A stretch of DNA of 64,000 nt, from contig CALZFC010000001.1 in assembly GCA_945643635.1 (NCBI GenBank), positions 5,347,501 to 5,411,500 on the forward strand, written 5' to 3'. The translations under genes and the position numbers were made by a program. Below are positions 25,893-37,018 of the stretch, in pieces. This stretch comes from Allodiplogaster sudhausi. Its lineage: Eukaryota > Nematoda > Chromadorea > Rhabditida > Diplogasteridae. The notes under the pieces were generated by a model that worked only from the letters and a program-made list of their open reading frames with translations, was not told the origin of the DNA and searched no databases. Numbering within the stretch: the first letter of the stretch is position 1; every line of letters starts with the position of its first letter.

Positions 25893-26610
25893 ATGTGGAA
25901 AGTGGCCGTCTTCCTGCTCGCTCTCGCTACGCCTCTTCTTGCACAGCAGACGTGCGCCACCCCTGGCGGTGCTGGACGTTAGTCTGGTCCTTCTATTCTT
26001 GCGCGAGAATAGAGCCCTCGAGACAATATTTCCTAGTTTCTATGATATTTGGAAATTCTTCGGGGATTGTTTAATGGCGGTCGGAAGTTCCATTTAGGAG
26101 ATGGGATAAGGGAAAAATGGCTGAGAGATCGATAGTGATTTTTATTCGTTACTAGGGGGACATTTAAATGAAGAAAAAGAAAGACTAAAAAACTTTTACA
26201 GCATGCCTCAACAGCAACAGCTGCCCCACGGGCTTCACTTGCATCCAGGCGCAGAACATTTGCTGCAATAATAATCAGATCAACCAGGTGAGGGCAACAA
26301 AGCAAGAAAAGCGTTGAGTATGGCCTAGATAATAGTTATTGAACGTGTATACACTAGACAATATTTAGGGAACATGCCAGGACAACTACCGCTGCTGCTA
26401 TCGCTATCAGAACCAGTGCGCGTTCAACGCCCAGGTCAAGCATTCGATTATGCATGCATACTTTGCCTGACAATATATTGTCTGCTTATAAGCAGACTAT
26501 ATGTACTTTACACACATCGATTTAACATGATATGGAATAAATTTTTTTATCTTTTTCAGATTCGAAACATGTGCCAGCGAACCTGCGGTGTTTGCACCCC
26601 GATTGGATGA
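25893..26610 (+). CDS. Secreted ShKT-domain protein, copy 2
   Basis: Four exons, 25893-25977, 26202-26287, 26369-26434 and 26560-26610, encode 95 residues with the same plan as copy 1: signal peptide, Cys-rich segment, ShKT-like domain ending CQRTCGVC. Differences from copy 1 are few (for example Asn for Asp after the CC pair, and Ile for Val three codons before the stop). Exons are nearly identical while introns vary in length, especially intron 1. AATAAA lies near 26708. Intron 3 has an 18-bp perfect palindrome at 26480-26497 that differs from the copy 1 palindrome by paired changes. Confidence 0.85.
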
Positions 26611-27760
26611 GCCTCATTCTTGTGCTCGTGCATATTCCTCTGCTGACATCGTCACTCTTCTTTCCTTTCTCGTCCGACTCTTCATTGTCTCCCATCATTT
26701 CGACAAAGAATAAAGAGTGATGCGCCAGACTGTACCGTTAACATTCCAGCTCCAGTTAGGGGGTCCGCGTTCAGGTTTTGAGGAAGTATAATATGCTAAA
26801 ACATGGGAGTTCAGTTCTGTTTACCGCTCCGTGCCTCTCTGGTTTCTCCAGAAGCAGCGTCGATGATGAGCGAGAACTATTTTTCAATGTGATTGACTAT
26901 AAGTTTGATAACAACATTTTATTCTCAAAATTAAGAATCATAGCTCGAATTCAATGAAATCATCACTGGAATATCCGTTTCACTACCGATTTTGAAGTGT
27001 GTTATAGCACTTTTCGACTTGTAGCGTGAAATAGATACATACCTGTTATTTCCGTTTCAAGAATGTTACTTTGTAGCAAATTTAACGCACTATTAGACCA
27101 CGCCGACAAATTTCTACAATCTCGACAGCGTTGCCCTGCATGCTATGTCAATAAGTATTAAGAGCAAGAAGATTGAGTAATGCATTAATCTTGAGAATAA
27201 CATGTTATATTATGCGTCCAGTTTTACCATCTCGACATCCTTGAGTTCTTCATTTAGTGGGATAGGATACAAATTTCATCAAGTTTTACTAATTAAACCT
27301 GTGATAGCGGAGGCAGTATTAGATGAAGTTCTAATTAAGGCGTCTTCTTACACAGCGTTTTGCTTAGTAGCATCGAGTCTTCTTTCATTGGCCGTTAATT
27401 TTTATAGAAAAAAAGACCTAAAAAATCAGTTCAGTTTATTATGATCGAGATATAATTGACGGACATCAACCGTAAATTGGTGAACCATCATATGCCCGTC
27501 ATTCTGCTGGCCTCAGAACGGTGTGAATGTTGCCTATGCACTACAAGGCAAGGCCATAATCTGGTGCTCTTTTCGTGCAAGACGTACTAGAAAAATGCAT
27601 TATCATCATATATGTACATTCTTTAATGAGGAATGGATTTGCGTGGGTCTACTAGCAATTCTTCCGCAGATACACGTGGACGGATCCATCCTGCAAGACA
27701 ATTGCATTAACCAGAATGACATTGACAGTTCGTCTTCGCCAAATCATTAGGGACGATCGA
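26611..27760. other. ShKT copy 2 3' flank and unassigned DNA
   Basis: 26611-27000 is the 3' flank shared with copy 1. 27000-27760 has short open frames on both strands but no recognisable domain. A minus-strand stretch about 27655-27750 could be a last exon of the membrane gene at 28-29 kb, but the splice link is not clear. Confidence 0.4.
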
Positions 27761-27879
27761 GATCTAGTTGCCAATGTTCTATAATAACAGCATGAGAGAA
27801 AGGAAACTGGTCGAGAAGCGTTTTCAGTTATGGTTCTAGACTAAGGCGAGAGTGTTTCCACGATGCTAACTCTGAGTTG

Positions 27880-29082
27880 TACAGATTGCTTGCTGAAACA
27901 GCAGCCCAGCTCACGAATCGCGTCCAAGCCGAGCACGAGATGACACCTCTGAAGCATCGCCGAGGGCGGCAGCACGAACATAGAGAGAAGCACGGGCGGC
28001 AGGTCAGTTGGAGTTAGCGCCTAACTGGCCGCACACTTGGCCGAATAGGCTTATTCAAACGCCCACAGAGCTTCCAATGGACTTCAATCGATCTGACCAT
28101 GAGCTCCAGCAACCATATTTATTTTTGAACGGGCTATCCAGGAATAGTTGTGTAGCTTTTCTCTAACCGCCGCTGCGCTTCTGTCTGCCTCCCCAAAGAA
28201 GGACTGGAATGATAACATTCACAGAGGAAAAAAGATCTTACCTTCCGCAAATCATATTAGGGATTTTATTTTTAATTTTATTTTTGAATAATTTTGGAAG
28301 GCAAGGATGAGAAGCAAGGACCGATCAATTGCAACGGTGAGGCCGGCGGCGACCACGCAGAGGGAGCTGATGAAAGAAGTACTCGCGCCCGTGTCCAGCA
28401 GAGCCACGCACTGCAAATCGCACTTTTAAAGCTCTTTCAAATAGCAAAAGAAGGTGAATGGAATCGCTACGTATGGATCTTTGAGAGAAGGGAAAATTGA
28501 AGGACGAGACCTTGTAGTTGTTGACGCTCACGATGATGTATGGCATGGAAAACTTCTCTTCATATTCGCCCGCAGTCTGGAAATATATACACAAAACAGG
28601 GAATTGAACACGGCTTCCAGTTTTGAGCTCACAATAAGAAGCGAGGATTAGAGATGGATCGGGCCGCTGTATTCTCCGCTAAAGTTTATAATGCACAAAT
28701 GAAAAGGCTAACGACGCCGTCCTCATCGTTCTGGGAGAGGTTGACATCGATATTGTACATCAATGGGACGCAGAGGCCTATGAAGAACAGCAAATAGTAG
28801 ATTCCAACTGCCAGAACCCAGTCCCAGTCATCTTGATCTCGGTAGCATGGCTTATACTGACAAACGAGAAGAGCCAAAACGTTCTAAGCAGAATCTTTAA
28901 CGAGCAAAATGAAGGAAACTCGTTTAATTGTAGATTAACCCCTGTTTCCCATGCAAGGTAGAAATTGAAGAAGTAAGCTGGAAGTACAGCAACAAAGATG
29001 CCAATAAACAATAAAATCTTTAAGAGAATAGGGTCGAAGAAGTCATGTGCGGTGAGAAGACGCGACCACCTTAGGCCACTGA
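27880..29082 (-). CDS. Unidentified multipass membrane protein, partial or broken
   Basis: On the minus strand, exon-like pieces with matching phase 0 junctions run about 29082-28942, 28870-28710, 28577-28511, 28408-28300 and probably 28206-28160. They encode hydrophobic segments (ILLKILLFIGIFVAVLPAYF, WVLAVGIYYLLFFIGLCVPL, SLCVVAAGLTVAIDRSLLLI) separated by polar loops such as YKPCYRDQDDWDW. After the 28300 exon no proper donor is seen before an in-frame stop. Further in-phase material (LPPVLLSMFVLPPSAML) lies near 27960. It may be a decaying channel or receptor gene. I do not recognise the family, and no start codon could be fixed. Confidence 0.4.
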
Positions 29083-29229
29083 ACGACAGAGGAATGAAAA
29101 TAAAATATCAAATATTTGAATAGTTGTAAAGATTGAAGGAGCATGTACTATTCAATTCTTATGTCCTTTTGCTAATCTCAAGAGTGAGGGTGAGTACGAA
29201 AATAGTGTTGTGACGCGAGAAATGAGAGT

Positions 29230-30970
29230 AAATCATGAATGCGTCAGCACTGCGTTCACTTGTGTCAGTGAAAATAGCGGGAGTGAGAGCCATAGAGAGT
29301 CAGAACAAATTAATGGCGATAACGAGAGATAGAGAGCTATGAAGCTAGGAACATTTTCAATGTGAGAAATAAAAGTTCGCAAGGGCGGGACAATATTGGT
29401 CCGATGCGCTTTTTTTTTAAAGAACAATGTGTTCCAAGTAATAGTTATCACTGCGCACACTGATGCCAGTGATGAGGAGCCTTTATACATATATCTGCAT
29501 TCGGCAGATCCAACGTCATTCGAAGGGTGCGAGAAGCATAGAGAGAGCGTGGGAGAGAGGGAGAAAGCAAGAAACAGCGAGGGAGAGAGTGGTAAGCATG
29601 AAAGGAGTATATTGACGTGAAGCCATTTGATCACCCAGAAACACGTCACTTGAAAGAGCACAGAGGCTATGCAATCAAAGCACCCAATCAGAGAGAATGA
29701 TAGAGAGAGACTGAGAGAGAGAGAGAGCTAGAGAAAGAGAGAGATAATGAGAGAAAGAGAGATAAAGAGCACTTCATTAGGTGTGCACGAATTCGATCAG
29801 AAAAGAAAGATGTTAGATATGAACCACATGCCTCCAAATTTGGTACTATTTTGAGAACAATTTGTGCTCTTACAAGGGAAGTCTTTCGGCGGGGTGTGGC
29901 AAAACACAACATATTATACATCATTCGAAAGCTCTCAACGAGCTGATAACGTATTTGATGTTTATAGCTGCAGAAGAGAGCGCTAGAAAAACCGAAGCAC
30001 AGGCGTACCTGGGTCTGGAAGGGCCCTGGCTTGTAGAGTCCCCTTCCAGACCAGGCGCCTGCAGCCGCAAAAGTTAAGAAATCGAACGGGATTTTTTTAT
30101 GCGGAATGTAAGCGACTTGCTCTTACAGAGAAACAAGATTCAAATAGAAATAATACATCCGCAGTTGTTTAAGGCAAAAACATGGAAGTTTTTGAGATAG
30201 ATGGACTTTTTGAGAATATGAAAATTTTACAGCGTGATTTAATATGTGAACTATAATTTTTCATGTTAAAAACGGCTTGAAAAAGAGTAATTAGTGGCTT
30301 AAAACTCAAAAATCTCTTAAGAAAAAATTTATTTTTCTCCATACAAAACAGTCCATTTTTCACCAAAGGGGGACCCCTTTGGTGAAAAATGGCCTAAAAG
30401 ATTTTTTTTCCCAAAAGTCATCAGAAATGAAGTTATTAATTATTATATGGCCTACTGTTACGTAAACATTAGTTTTAGAGTCCATAAAGCTATCACATAT
30501 CGTGCAAATGTTAATTTTAGGGTATTTTTCCTGCAATTTCGGCGAAAAAGAATCTCTTCTGCAGCTATAAACATCAAATACGTTATCAGCTCGTTGAGAG
30601 CTTTCGAATGATGTATAAATTGTTATGGTTTGCCACACCCCGTCGAAAGACTTCCCTTGTTAGCAATGAATGATCGACGATTGCTTACCCTGCTGTAAAT
30701 ATGGTTTCCGACTCTATTGAGAAGCACAAATTGTGAACATATTTAATAAGTGTTTCCACATTCGTTTTATCAGCATTATTTATGTAGTTCTGAACATGTT
30801 TGGAATACTTGTTCGCAACATTTGCGTTGTTACACGAAGTGCTTCCGTGGTTCTTCTGCCACCACCTCTTCTCGCTCTTCCTCCACAAGCTTGTAGCCTT
30901 CTACTTCTTTCCTTCTGCTTCATTTTCTCCCTTTCTTTTCGTAATGTTTCTTTCTGTTCTTCTGGTCCTT
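29230..30970 (-). repeat. Inverted ShKT upstream segment, split by a transposon
   Basis: Read on the minus strand, 29450-29872 and 30660-30970 match the 5' part of the ShKT cassettes (17630-18430 and 24800-25680), including the GGATCTGCCGAAT and TATA-box region, here altered to TATATGTATAAAGG. No ShKT exon follows. The segment is therefore an inverted promoter-only copy. It is interrupted at 29873-30659 by a foldback element. Confidence 0.75.
29873..30659. mobile_element. Harbinger-like foldback element with TTA duplication
   Basis: The ends are CAAGGGAAGTCTTTCGRCGG and its reverse complement, with arms of at least 110 bp (left 29873-29985, right about 30550-30659). Direct TTA repeats flank it (29870-29872, 30660-30662). 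The empty site can be read from the paralogous ShKT upstream sequence near 18075, which runs without interruption. A 3-bp TWA duplication is typical of PIF/Harbinger elements. Inside are a perfect 19-bp-arm palindrome (30353-30392) and a second hairpin near 30010-30060. It is non-coding. Confidence 0.82.
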
Positions 30971-31639
30971 ACTAGTTCTACTTTCAGCAACATACATAGT
31001 ATGTATGTCTCTCTATCTCACTCGATTAATTCTCTACTTAACATTTCATAAGAAAAAGAGCATATTAAGTTACCAAATTTAATCTTTCCGCAATTATTCT
31101 TACTTTTCATCCAATTGTTTCATGTGCGAAACTAGATAGACTGACTACGGGGATATTAATAGAGAAAATACGGTATCTTAGTTGAAGTGAAATTAGCATT
31201 CAGTACTAGAGATGTACATATTTCATATCGGAACGGAAAAGGCATGTCCATATCAAATATTTTAAAGACCTTGGAGATACATATGTAGATTGGGAGACGA
31301 AAGAATATTGAGAATTGCTCTCTTATTTCACTTATCAAGAAGGAGATATTCAAGCCTTTCCGCTCTTTTGCACTCGTGAGGCAAATATTCTCCTTGAAAC
31401 ACCCACAACCGGCCCACCAAAGCGGTGGCATATCTTATTCAGTCGTAAGCGAAAGATGTTAGGTATTGCCTTAGGCCTCAAACAGCCTTTATTTCGGTGC
31501 AATTTTTACTAAAAAAAAACAAATCCCCAATCCCTAAAAAAAGCGTAAATTTATATTCAGTTCTAAAGTCTTTGCGCAATTAATTTTTTTTTTGTTTTGG
31601 GGAGTTTTAAAGCTGCTACTTCTTCTCTTGTTCATCAAA
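30971..31639. other. Intergenic, no gene seen
   Basis: A/T-rich DNA. 31250-31320 repeats a short stretch near 20550-20600 (GAGAATTGCTCTC-type sequence). No coding or structured signal is supported. Confidence 0.4.
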
Positions 31640-31858
31640 ATGCTACGGATTGGCTTTAAAATTCCCGAGACGAACGAGCGATGCGCGCCCTTTCCGCAGC
31701 TTGCGCCGACGCAGCAGTGTCCGGAGCCAGGCTGGTGCAATGAGGTAGCGAGGGAGTGAGAGGAAGGAGAGAGTGAGATAGAGAGATAGAGATATAGAGT
31801 TACATAGTGAGATAGAGATAAATAAATAGTGAGCGAGATCCATAGACAACGTGTAGAA

Positions 31859-31897
<39 letters not shown>

Positions 31898-33009
31898 AAT
31901 AGAGAGAAAGCGAGATCGAGAGATTGAACACCTTTCTAAATTGTCAGTGAAATATGCATTCTTCAATTTGCATGCATCAGATAGTCGGCTATATCGCCCG
32001 GGCAGCAAAATTGACCGTAGTCCCCAACCGAATCAACACCGAGGACCCGCTCGTATTCGATTGGGGCACGAAGCTGACGGTGTGTCTATTGAGTCTATTG
32101 AGTCTTACATATCTAGATTTGCAAATATGATAATAATTATGAATTTAAAATGTATAACATGGAAATTGCGAGTGTAAAGAATAGAAAGATTATTACAATA
32201 ACTTCTATTTAAGTATAAAAAGATAATTATGACTTTAAAAAATTATAAGGACCTGCAATGTTTTTGTTTGTTATTTATATCGTAAAGAACGGATCGTGGA
32301 CCGGCGTGGCCATGTCGCGAACGATTCCGACGCGCTCTGCCTCTTCTTTCAGAGGACGAAAGCGAGACACGAAGACTTTCTAGTGACTTCACAGATACAC
32401 ATGGTTGGAAACCGGAGAGAGAGAGAGAGGGCCGGGAATTAAGAGAGAGCGGGAGGAAAGAAAAAAAAAGAAAAAAAGGATCTTGTCTAATGGATTGGCT
32501 ATAAACGAGGTACAGTCAATATACATAAATATCAGTCACAATTCGTGCTGGTCGCTCGTTACCAGAAGGACGTGCGGCCGCAGACACTTGAGACAATTTT
32601 TAGAGTAAGTTAGGGGGGGATGCAAATCAAATGGCAGCAATCGAATAATATAATCTCTTTTATGCATATAATGTAACTTGGTATGTATGGAAACCTGCGA
32701 ACTAATTACGAGTCACAAGCTTCTCGATATACATGTGTATGTCTCATAATGTTATCATAACATACATACATAAAACAGTCTATATCATTTTCTCCAGGTC
32801 TTCACAACTGATGTTTGGATATCGATCATTGGTGCACTCTTAATGCATACGCTTGCACTCACGATCTTGGAATGGCGAGGAAGCATATTTAGTGCGCCCG
32901 TTCCGCTCCTGACAACGGTAATTTTAGTTGCAGATTACAATCTTGTGCTCTGATGAATGTATTTGTTGTCATCACATTTGGCTTTTGGAGAATTTCGTCA
33001 CAATATGCA
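31640..33009 (+). pseudogene. Broken ionotropic-receptor-like copy
   Basis: Exons 31640-31744, 31981-32079, 32288-32403, 32536-32604 and 32798 to about 32892 align one for one with the channel gene at 62.3-64 kb (for example PEPGWCNE, TVVPNRIN, VFDWGTK, NGSWTG, QTLE, VFTTDVW). The third exon is 116 bp, not a multiple of three as in the 62-kb gene (123 bp); its second half (NDSDALCLFFQR) is read one frame away from its first half. The pore exon that follows VFT..VW in the intact gene is missing, and a different hydrophobic piece (FVVITFGFWRISSQY) comes next. The copy is therefore broken by at least one indel. A single sequencing error cannot be excluded for the frameshift. Confidence 0.75.
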
Positions 33010-33217
33010 GATAGCGAGGTGCGCCTGGACAACGATAAAATGTTTTTTTTTAAATAAAATTATGAAAACAATTATTACAATCTCCTTTTCACATTTTAGA
33101 TGGAAGATGGAGAAGTGACATATTCGCGCACTGAAGACTTCATTGCGGGGAGTGCTATTCTAGTAGTATGGTTTCCTTCATTTTATGATTGCATTGATTA
33201 GAAATTGTAGTTCTTAA

Positions 33218-33472
33218 AGGATCACTCCGGCGAATGTTTTTGCGCCCATTTAATAATTGGTGTTTGAAAAAACCAACTCTTCTAATAATTTTAGTCTTCT
33301 TGTCCGGTGATGTTCGGCCAGAAACATACATTGGAAGTGGTCCCGTTTCAAAACAATGTAAAAGCTGTTTTGAAACGGGACCTCTTCCAATGTATGTTTC
33401 TGGCCGAACTTCACCGGACAAGAACATAAAACGAGAAGTTGTATATTCGCTGGAGAGGTCCTTTAATGGAGG
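33218..33472. mobile_element. TTAA-flanked hairpin MITE
   Basis: Ends AGGATCACTCCGGCGA and TCGCTGGAGAGGTCCT are imperfect inverted repeats flanked by TTAA (33214-33217, 33473-33476). The middle is a near-perfect hairpin with arms of about 55 bp (around 33300-33355 and 33367-33421). It lies in intron 1 of receptor copy 1. A different element starts at the equivalent TTAA in copy 2 (about 39549). Confidence 0.8.
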
Positions 33473-33476
33473 GCGG

Positions 33477-33565
33477 TCACCGAGAATTCATTTACGATAT
33501 ATGAAACATCTTAGGTTTCTCTACGTTTGAACATTTATTACTGTATTTTTGGTAATTGCCCTCCG
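33477..33565. mobile_element. Short TTAA-flanked MITE
   Basis: An 89-bp element, TGGAGGGCGGTCACCGAG to a right end GGTAATTGCCCTCCG, with TTAA on each side. Its left TTAA is the right TTAA of the neighbouring MITE. Close relatives lie at the same intron position of receptor copies 2 (about 46376-46457) and 3 (49243-49325). Confidence 0.75.
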
Positions 33566-35687
33566 TTAAGTTAATGGTTTAAATTTTTTTTATGAATTTC
33601 TTAATTTGTCTAAACCTTTTTTCCTTGTTCGATGTAAGCTGGCAGTGCTCGGCATCACAATCAACGTCTACGTCGTGGTGTCCCTGCTGCGTGTCCGTCC
33701 TCGCACACGCTTCAACCAGCTCTCCATCTCTCGCTCTCTCTCCAATGCCTCCACTCTCGTACTCTTCTTGCTAGACCCAGCGCCCAAAGTATTCAGGTGC
33801 GTAACAATCATGCATAACTTTAATCACATGCTGGAAGTATCCAATATCATTGTAACATTTTAAGTGGCGGCACTGCGCCTCCTAAGTTACTGGCTGTCGT
33901 TGTTGGCCACGCCACTGCCACCACTTATTATAGCCTTCTGCTCATCGAAGTCAGATACTCTGCCTATCTCACTCTGCCACATAAAGTAGTAAAATGCGTA
34001 TGCGATAGTGGAAAAAAAAATTAGTTTTCCAATAAACTATTTTATTGGAAATAGTGTTAAGGTGGTGACGTCACTAAATCGCCTGGTCGCCATTGGTTTT
34101 CCCCTTCGCTACGACGCCTTGTTCAGCCCTGTCGTCTGCATCGCTTCAATCGTTGGCAGCTGGCTTCTCGGCACTCTTGTCATGGTTCCAGAGGTTGTAG
34201 GTGTGTATAGCCATGGTATCACCGCAGGTTTCGAATATGATTACTCTCTATGGTCTATGGTTTTTCACCAAAGAAGTAATTAATTATGTATTTGGATGGA
34301 AAAAATTACAATAATGCTGGTCACGAAGAGTAGTTTCTCCTCCAGTCGATTGCGACATTGTCTTCAGCTACTCTGCCTTATCGTGGAACATTGAAGACGA
34401 ACCTGTGTGTGCAGACACCAAGGTTTTGTTTTCAGAACACGAACCTATGTTTGAAAAATATCTACTTTGCCGTAGCAAAGCGTTCTTTTCTGGGAGTTGA
34501 ATTTAAGGTTGTATGTATAATTCTCTCATAAGTAGACACCCTCTTCTCCTAATCTACCCTTCTCTACCCAGATCGAGAGATTCAATTATTGAGCGGGAGT
34601 TCTCCATTTAAATCATCTTTTCCACTCTGCTAAAATAACTCAAAAACATTTGTTCGAAACATATTACTTGATGCGCTATTGTTTGATGAACAAATTTGGG
34701 GGAGGATACTAGAGAAGAAAAGGAGAGCATCTGTGATAAGAGAATTATATAATTTAAGACTTATATTATTACACTTGCCCTGACTATTTCACTTTCACTT
34801 ATGAACATGCTATTCTTGTCGAACAATTACCGTGTTCGACCAGAAGAGCATGTTTTTCTAAAAGTTGCGACATTTGTCAATAAATAATTATGTATGTATG
34901 TACGTGAAAGCAAATAAAATTAGAGTTTCACGTTCGACTTGATCTACGTGTGCCAGGGATTTGCTCTTTTCGTTCACCTCATCACGCTCGCTCTGCTAAC
35001 AAGAAGTACTTTGGTTGGTTTGCTGGCAGTTTGGCAATCAGTTTCTGCTAATTTAAGCTAGATATTTTGAATAGTTATAGCGTAGAGGCAGGCAGTTTCA
35101 CCAGTCGAATATCGAGCAGCAGATCCAGCATCGCCGGAATGTGCGGCTATTCTTTCAGGCTAGATTGATAGTAAATGAATTATTAAATCTGAGTTGAAAA
35201 GGCAAACAAATATATTCTAATATGTATTTTTTGCCTTTTGAACTCATGTTTATTAATTCATTTAATTTAAAAAGTGAAATTGTCCACTAAAAATCGTTAC
35301 TGCAACTATCAAGGTAATTCAGGAAAAAAGAACTAATAGTGTTACTTGAGAGCTTCGCACAGAATCTAATCTTCGTGGTGGAAGCGGCGCTGAACACGCA
35401 GATTGTGGCAACGACTCGCTTGACTTCTTTCGTGCTCTACTGTCTCCTTTGGCAGTTGACGCACGTCTTGGACGGGTTGGGTCGAGACGAAAAATCTGAC
35501 TCTGATTCTCTCACTTTTCAGGCTCTTCTCCATTCTCTTTCGCCAAGACCTCCGTCGTCCTCTCGCTGCCGCCATTTGTCGTGGCATCAAACCTCGCGCA
35601 CACGAAGCTACCGTATCACAATCACACTCTACCGTTAACCAAATGACTGTAGTTTCTAAGCTGGAATTCGCGAGAGCGGGTGCATGA

Positions 35688-37018
35688 AGCAGCCAGTAAT
35701 AAAAGCTGCAAAGGACTCGATCACTTATGAGAGTCTAGAATGACATTCGATGAAAGGGAAGTGAGGGCGGGGGGAGGGAGTAAGACAGCGGATAGCAGGG
35801 TGTCGGCTGTATCAGCTTTTATCTTCTTTTTTTCTTGACCAGAGAGGCCGTTCACTTTGTGGAGTTCGCCGTTGAATGCAAGGAGATGGGCAAGGAAGTC
35901 AGGCTGAACATGGACGAATAGTTCCTGCTCGACGTGTTTCTGTGTGATCAAATGGCATCACGTCAATACACTACTTTTCCTGGTTTGCCAATCTCTCCCT
36001 CACTGTTTCTTGGTTTCTCTCTCTCTCTCCCACGCTCTTTCTAAACTTCAATCACCCTTTCAATGACGTTGGATCTGCCGAATCAAAAGAATGAAACAAG
36101 ATACATATGTTAGCGTATAAAGGCATAAAGGCTCCTCATCACTATATGAAGGATAGGAGTCTACCCTCTACTTTCCACTTGAATATTGTCATCCATGATA
36201 GGCAGGACAGGTATAAAAATGACCATAGCTAGCTTCAAAGTTAACATTTTTGGATTTTGAATATACTATTCGAATCGTTTATTCATTTTACAAAAGTCAT
36301 TTCAGTGATATTTCTCCCACTGAGAGTCGATTTGCGATTTTTTCGTCAAAAACCACATTTACAACAAGGGAACGGAAGTAGTCGTCGATCAGTCATGGCT
36401 GAGAGCACAAATTGTTCTTAAAATAGTACCAAATTCGGAGGCATAGCGTCCAATCTTCCATCTTCCTTTTCTGGCCGAATTCGTGAATACCTAATGAGGT
36501 GTTCTTCATCTCTCTGTCTCTCATTGTCCCTCTCTCTTTCTCGCTCTCCCTCCATCGCTCACATTCTCTTATGCTCTCTGATTGGGTGCTTTGATTGCAT
36601 AGCCTCTGTACTCTTTTAAGTGACGTTTTCTGGGTGCTCAAATGGCTTCTCGTCTATACACTTCTTTCCTGCTTGCCACTCTTTCCCTCACTGTTTCTTG
36701 CTTTCTCTTTCTCTCTCTCTCTGTCTCTCTCTCTCACCCACGCTCTCTCACTAAACTTCAATCACTCTTTCAATGATGTTGGATCTGCCGAATACAGATA
36801 TATAAAGGCTTCTCATCACTGGCATCATTGTGAAGTTCACTGCGAGCCTCCTTTCTCCTTTAATCCTCTTTCTTGGTGAAGCTAGAAAATTAAGCTTCAG
36901 AATGCCTCGGTAAAGAATTTTTTTCACAAATTTAATTATAACGCTACCAAGAGCTGCAATCTATCGCTGAATAGTTCACATTGGTGATACTTCTCAAACT
37001 CCATTTTGTCAGTGCATA
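35688..37018. other. Receptor 3' flank joined to doubled ShKT promoter
   Basis: 35688-35935 is the 3' flank of receptor copy 1 (the same as 48474-48710 and 51542-51770). At about 35936 it switches abruptly to ShKT promoter sequence. Two ShKT promoter blocks follow: a first one at about 35936-36140 with a weak TATA box (GTATAAAGG), and a full one at about 36420-36880 with TATATAAAGG at 36799-36808, 220 bp before the copy 3 ATG. Confidence 0.65.
35845..35928 (+). other. Short exon-like fragment behind receptor copy 1
   Basis: Plus-strand frame REAVHFVEFAVECKEMGKEV and onward, ending in a stop at 35928. The same module lies behind copy 3 (from about 51686), where it stays open much longer, and behind copy 2 (about 48625-48690), where it is shortened. 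It looks like part of an exon of an unidentified neighbour gene that was duplicated together with the receptor. Confidence 0.35.

Larger units (their letters stand above)
33100..35687 (+). pseudogene. Serpentine 7TM receptor copy 1, frameshifted
   Basis: Eight exons of a nematode serpentine receptor can be followed: first exon 33100-33165 (MEDGEVTYSRTEDF), TM1 with LAVLGITINVYVVV, the NRLVAIGFPLRYD motif after TM3 (the nematode Srx/rhodopsin-like counterpart of DRY), and TM7 with LFSILFRQDLRRP. At the end of exon 3 there are four As (near 33991-33994) where copy 2 has three, so the exon reaches its donor in the wrong phase for exon 4. All other exons read well. Intron 1 contains two adjacent TTAA MITEs. 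The Srx assignment rests on the motif only. Likely a recent pseudogene. Confidence 0.7.

Noticed and set aside
29396..29620. Open frame in the ShKT-like upstream block
   Set aside because: It lies in the inverted copy of a promoter and its AG run; no start context or conservation as protein.
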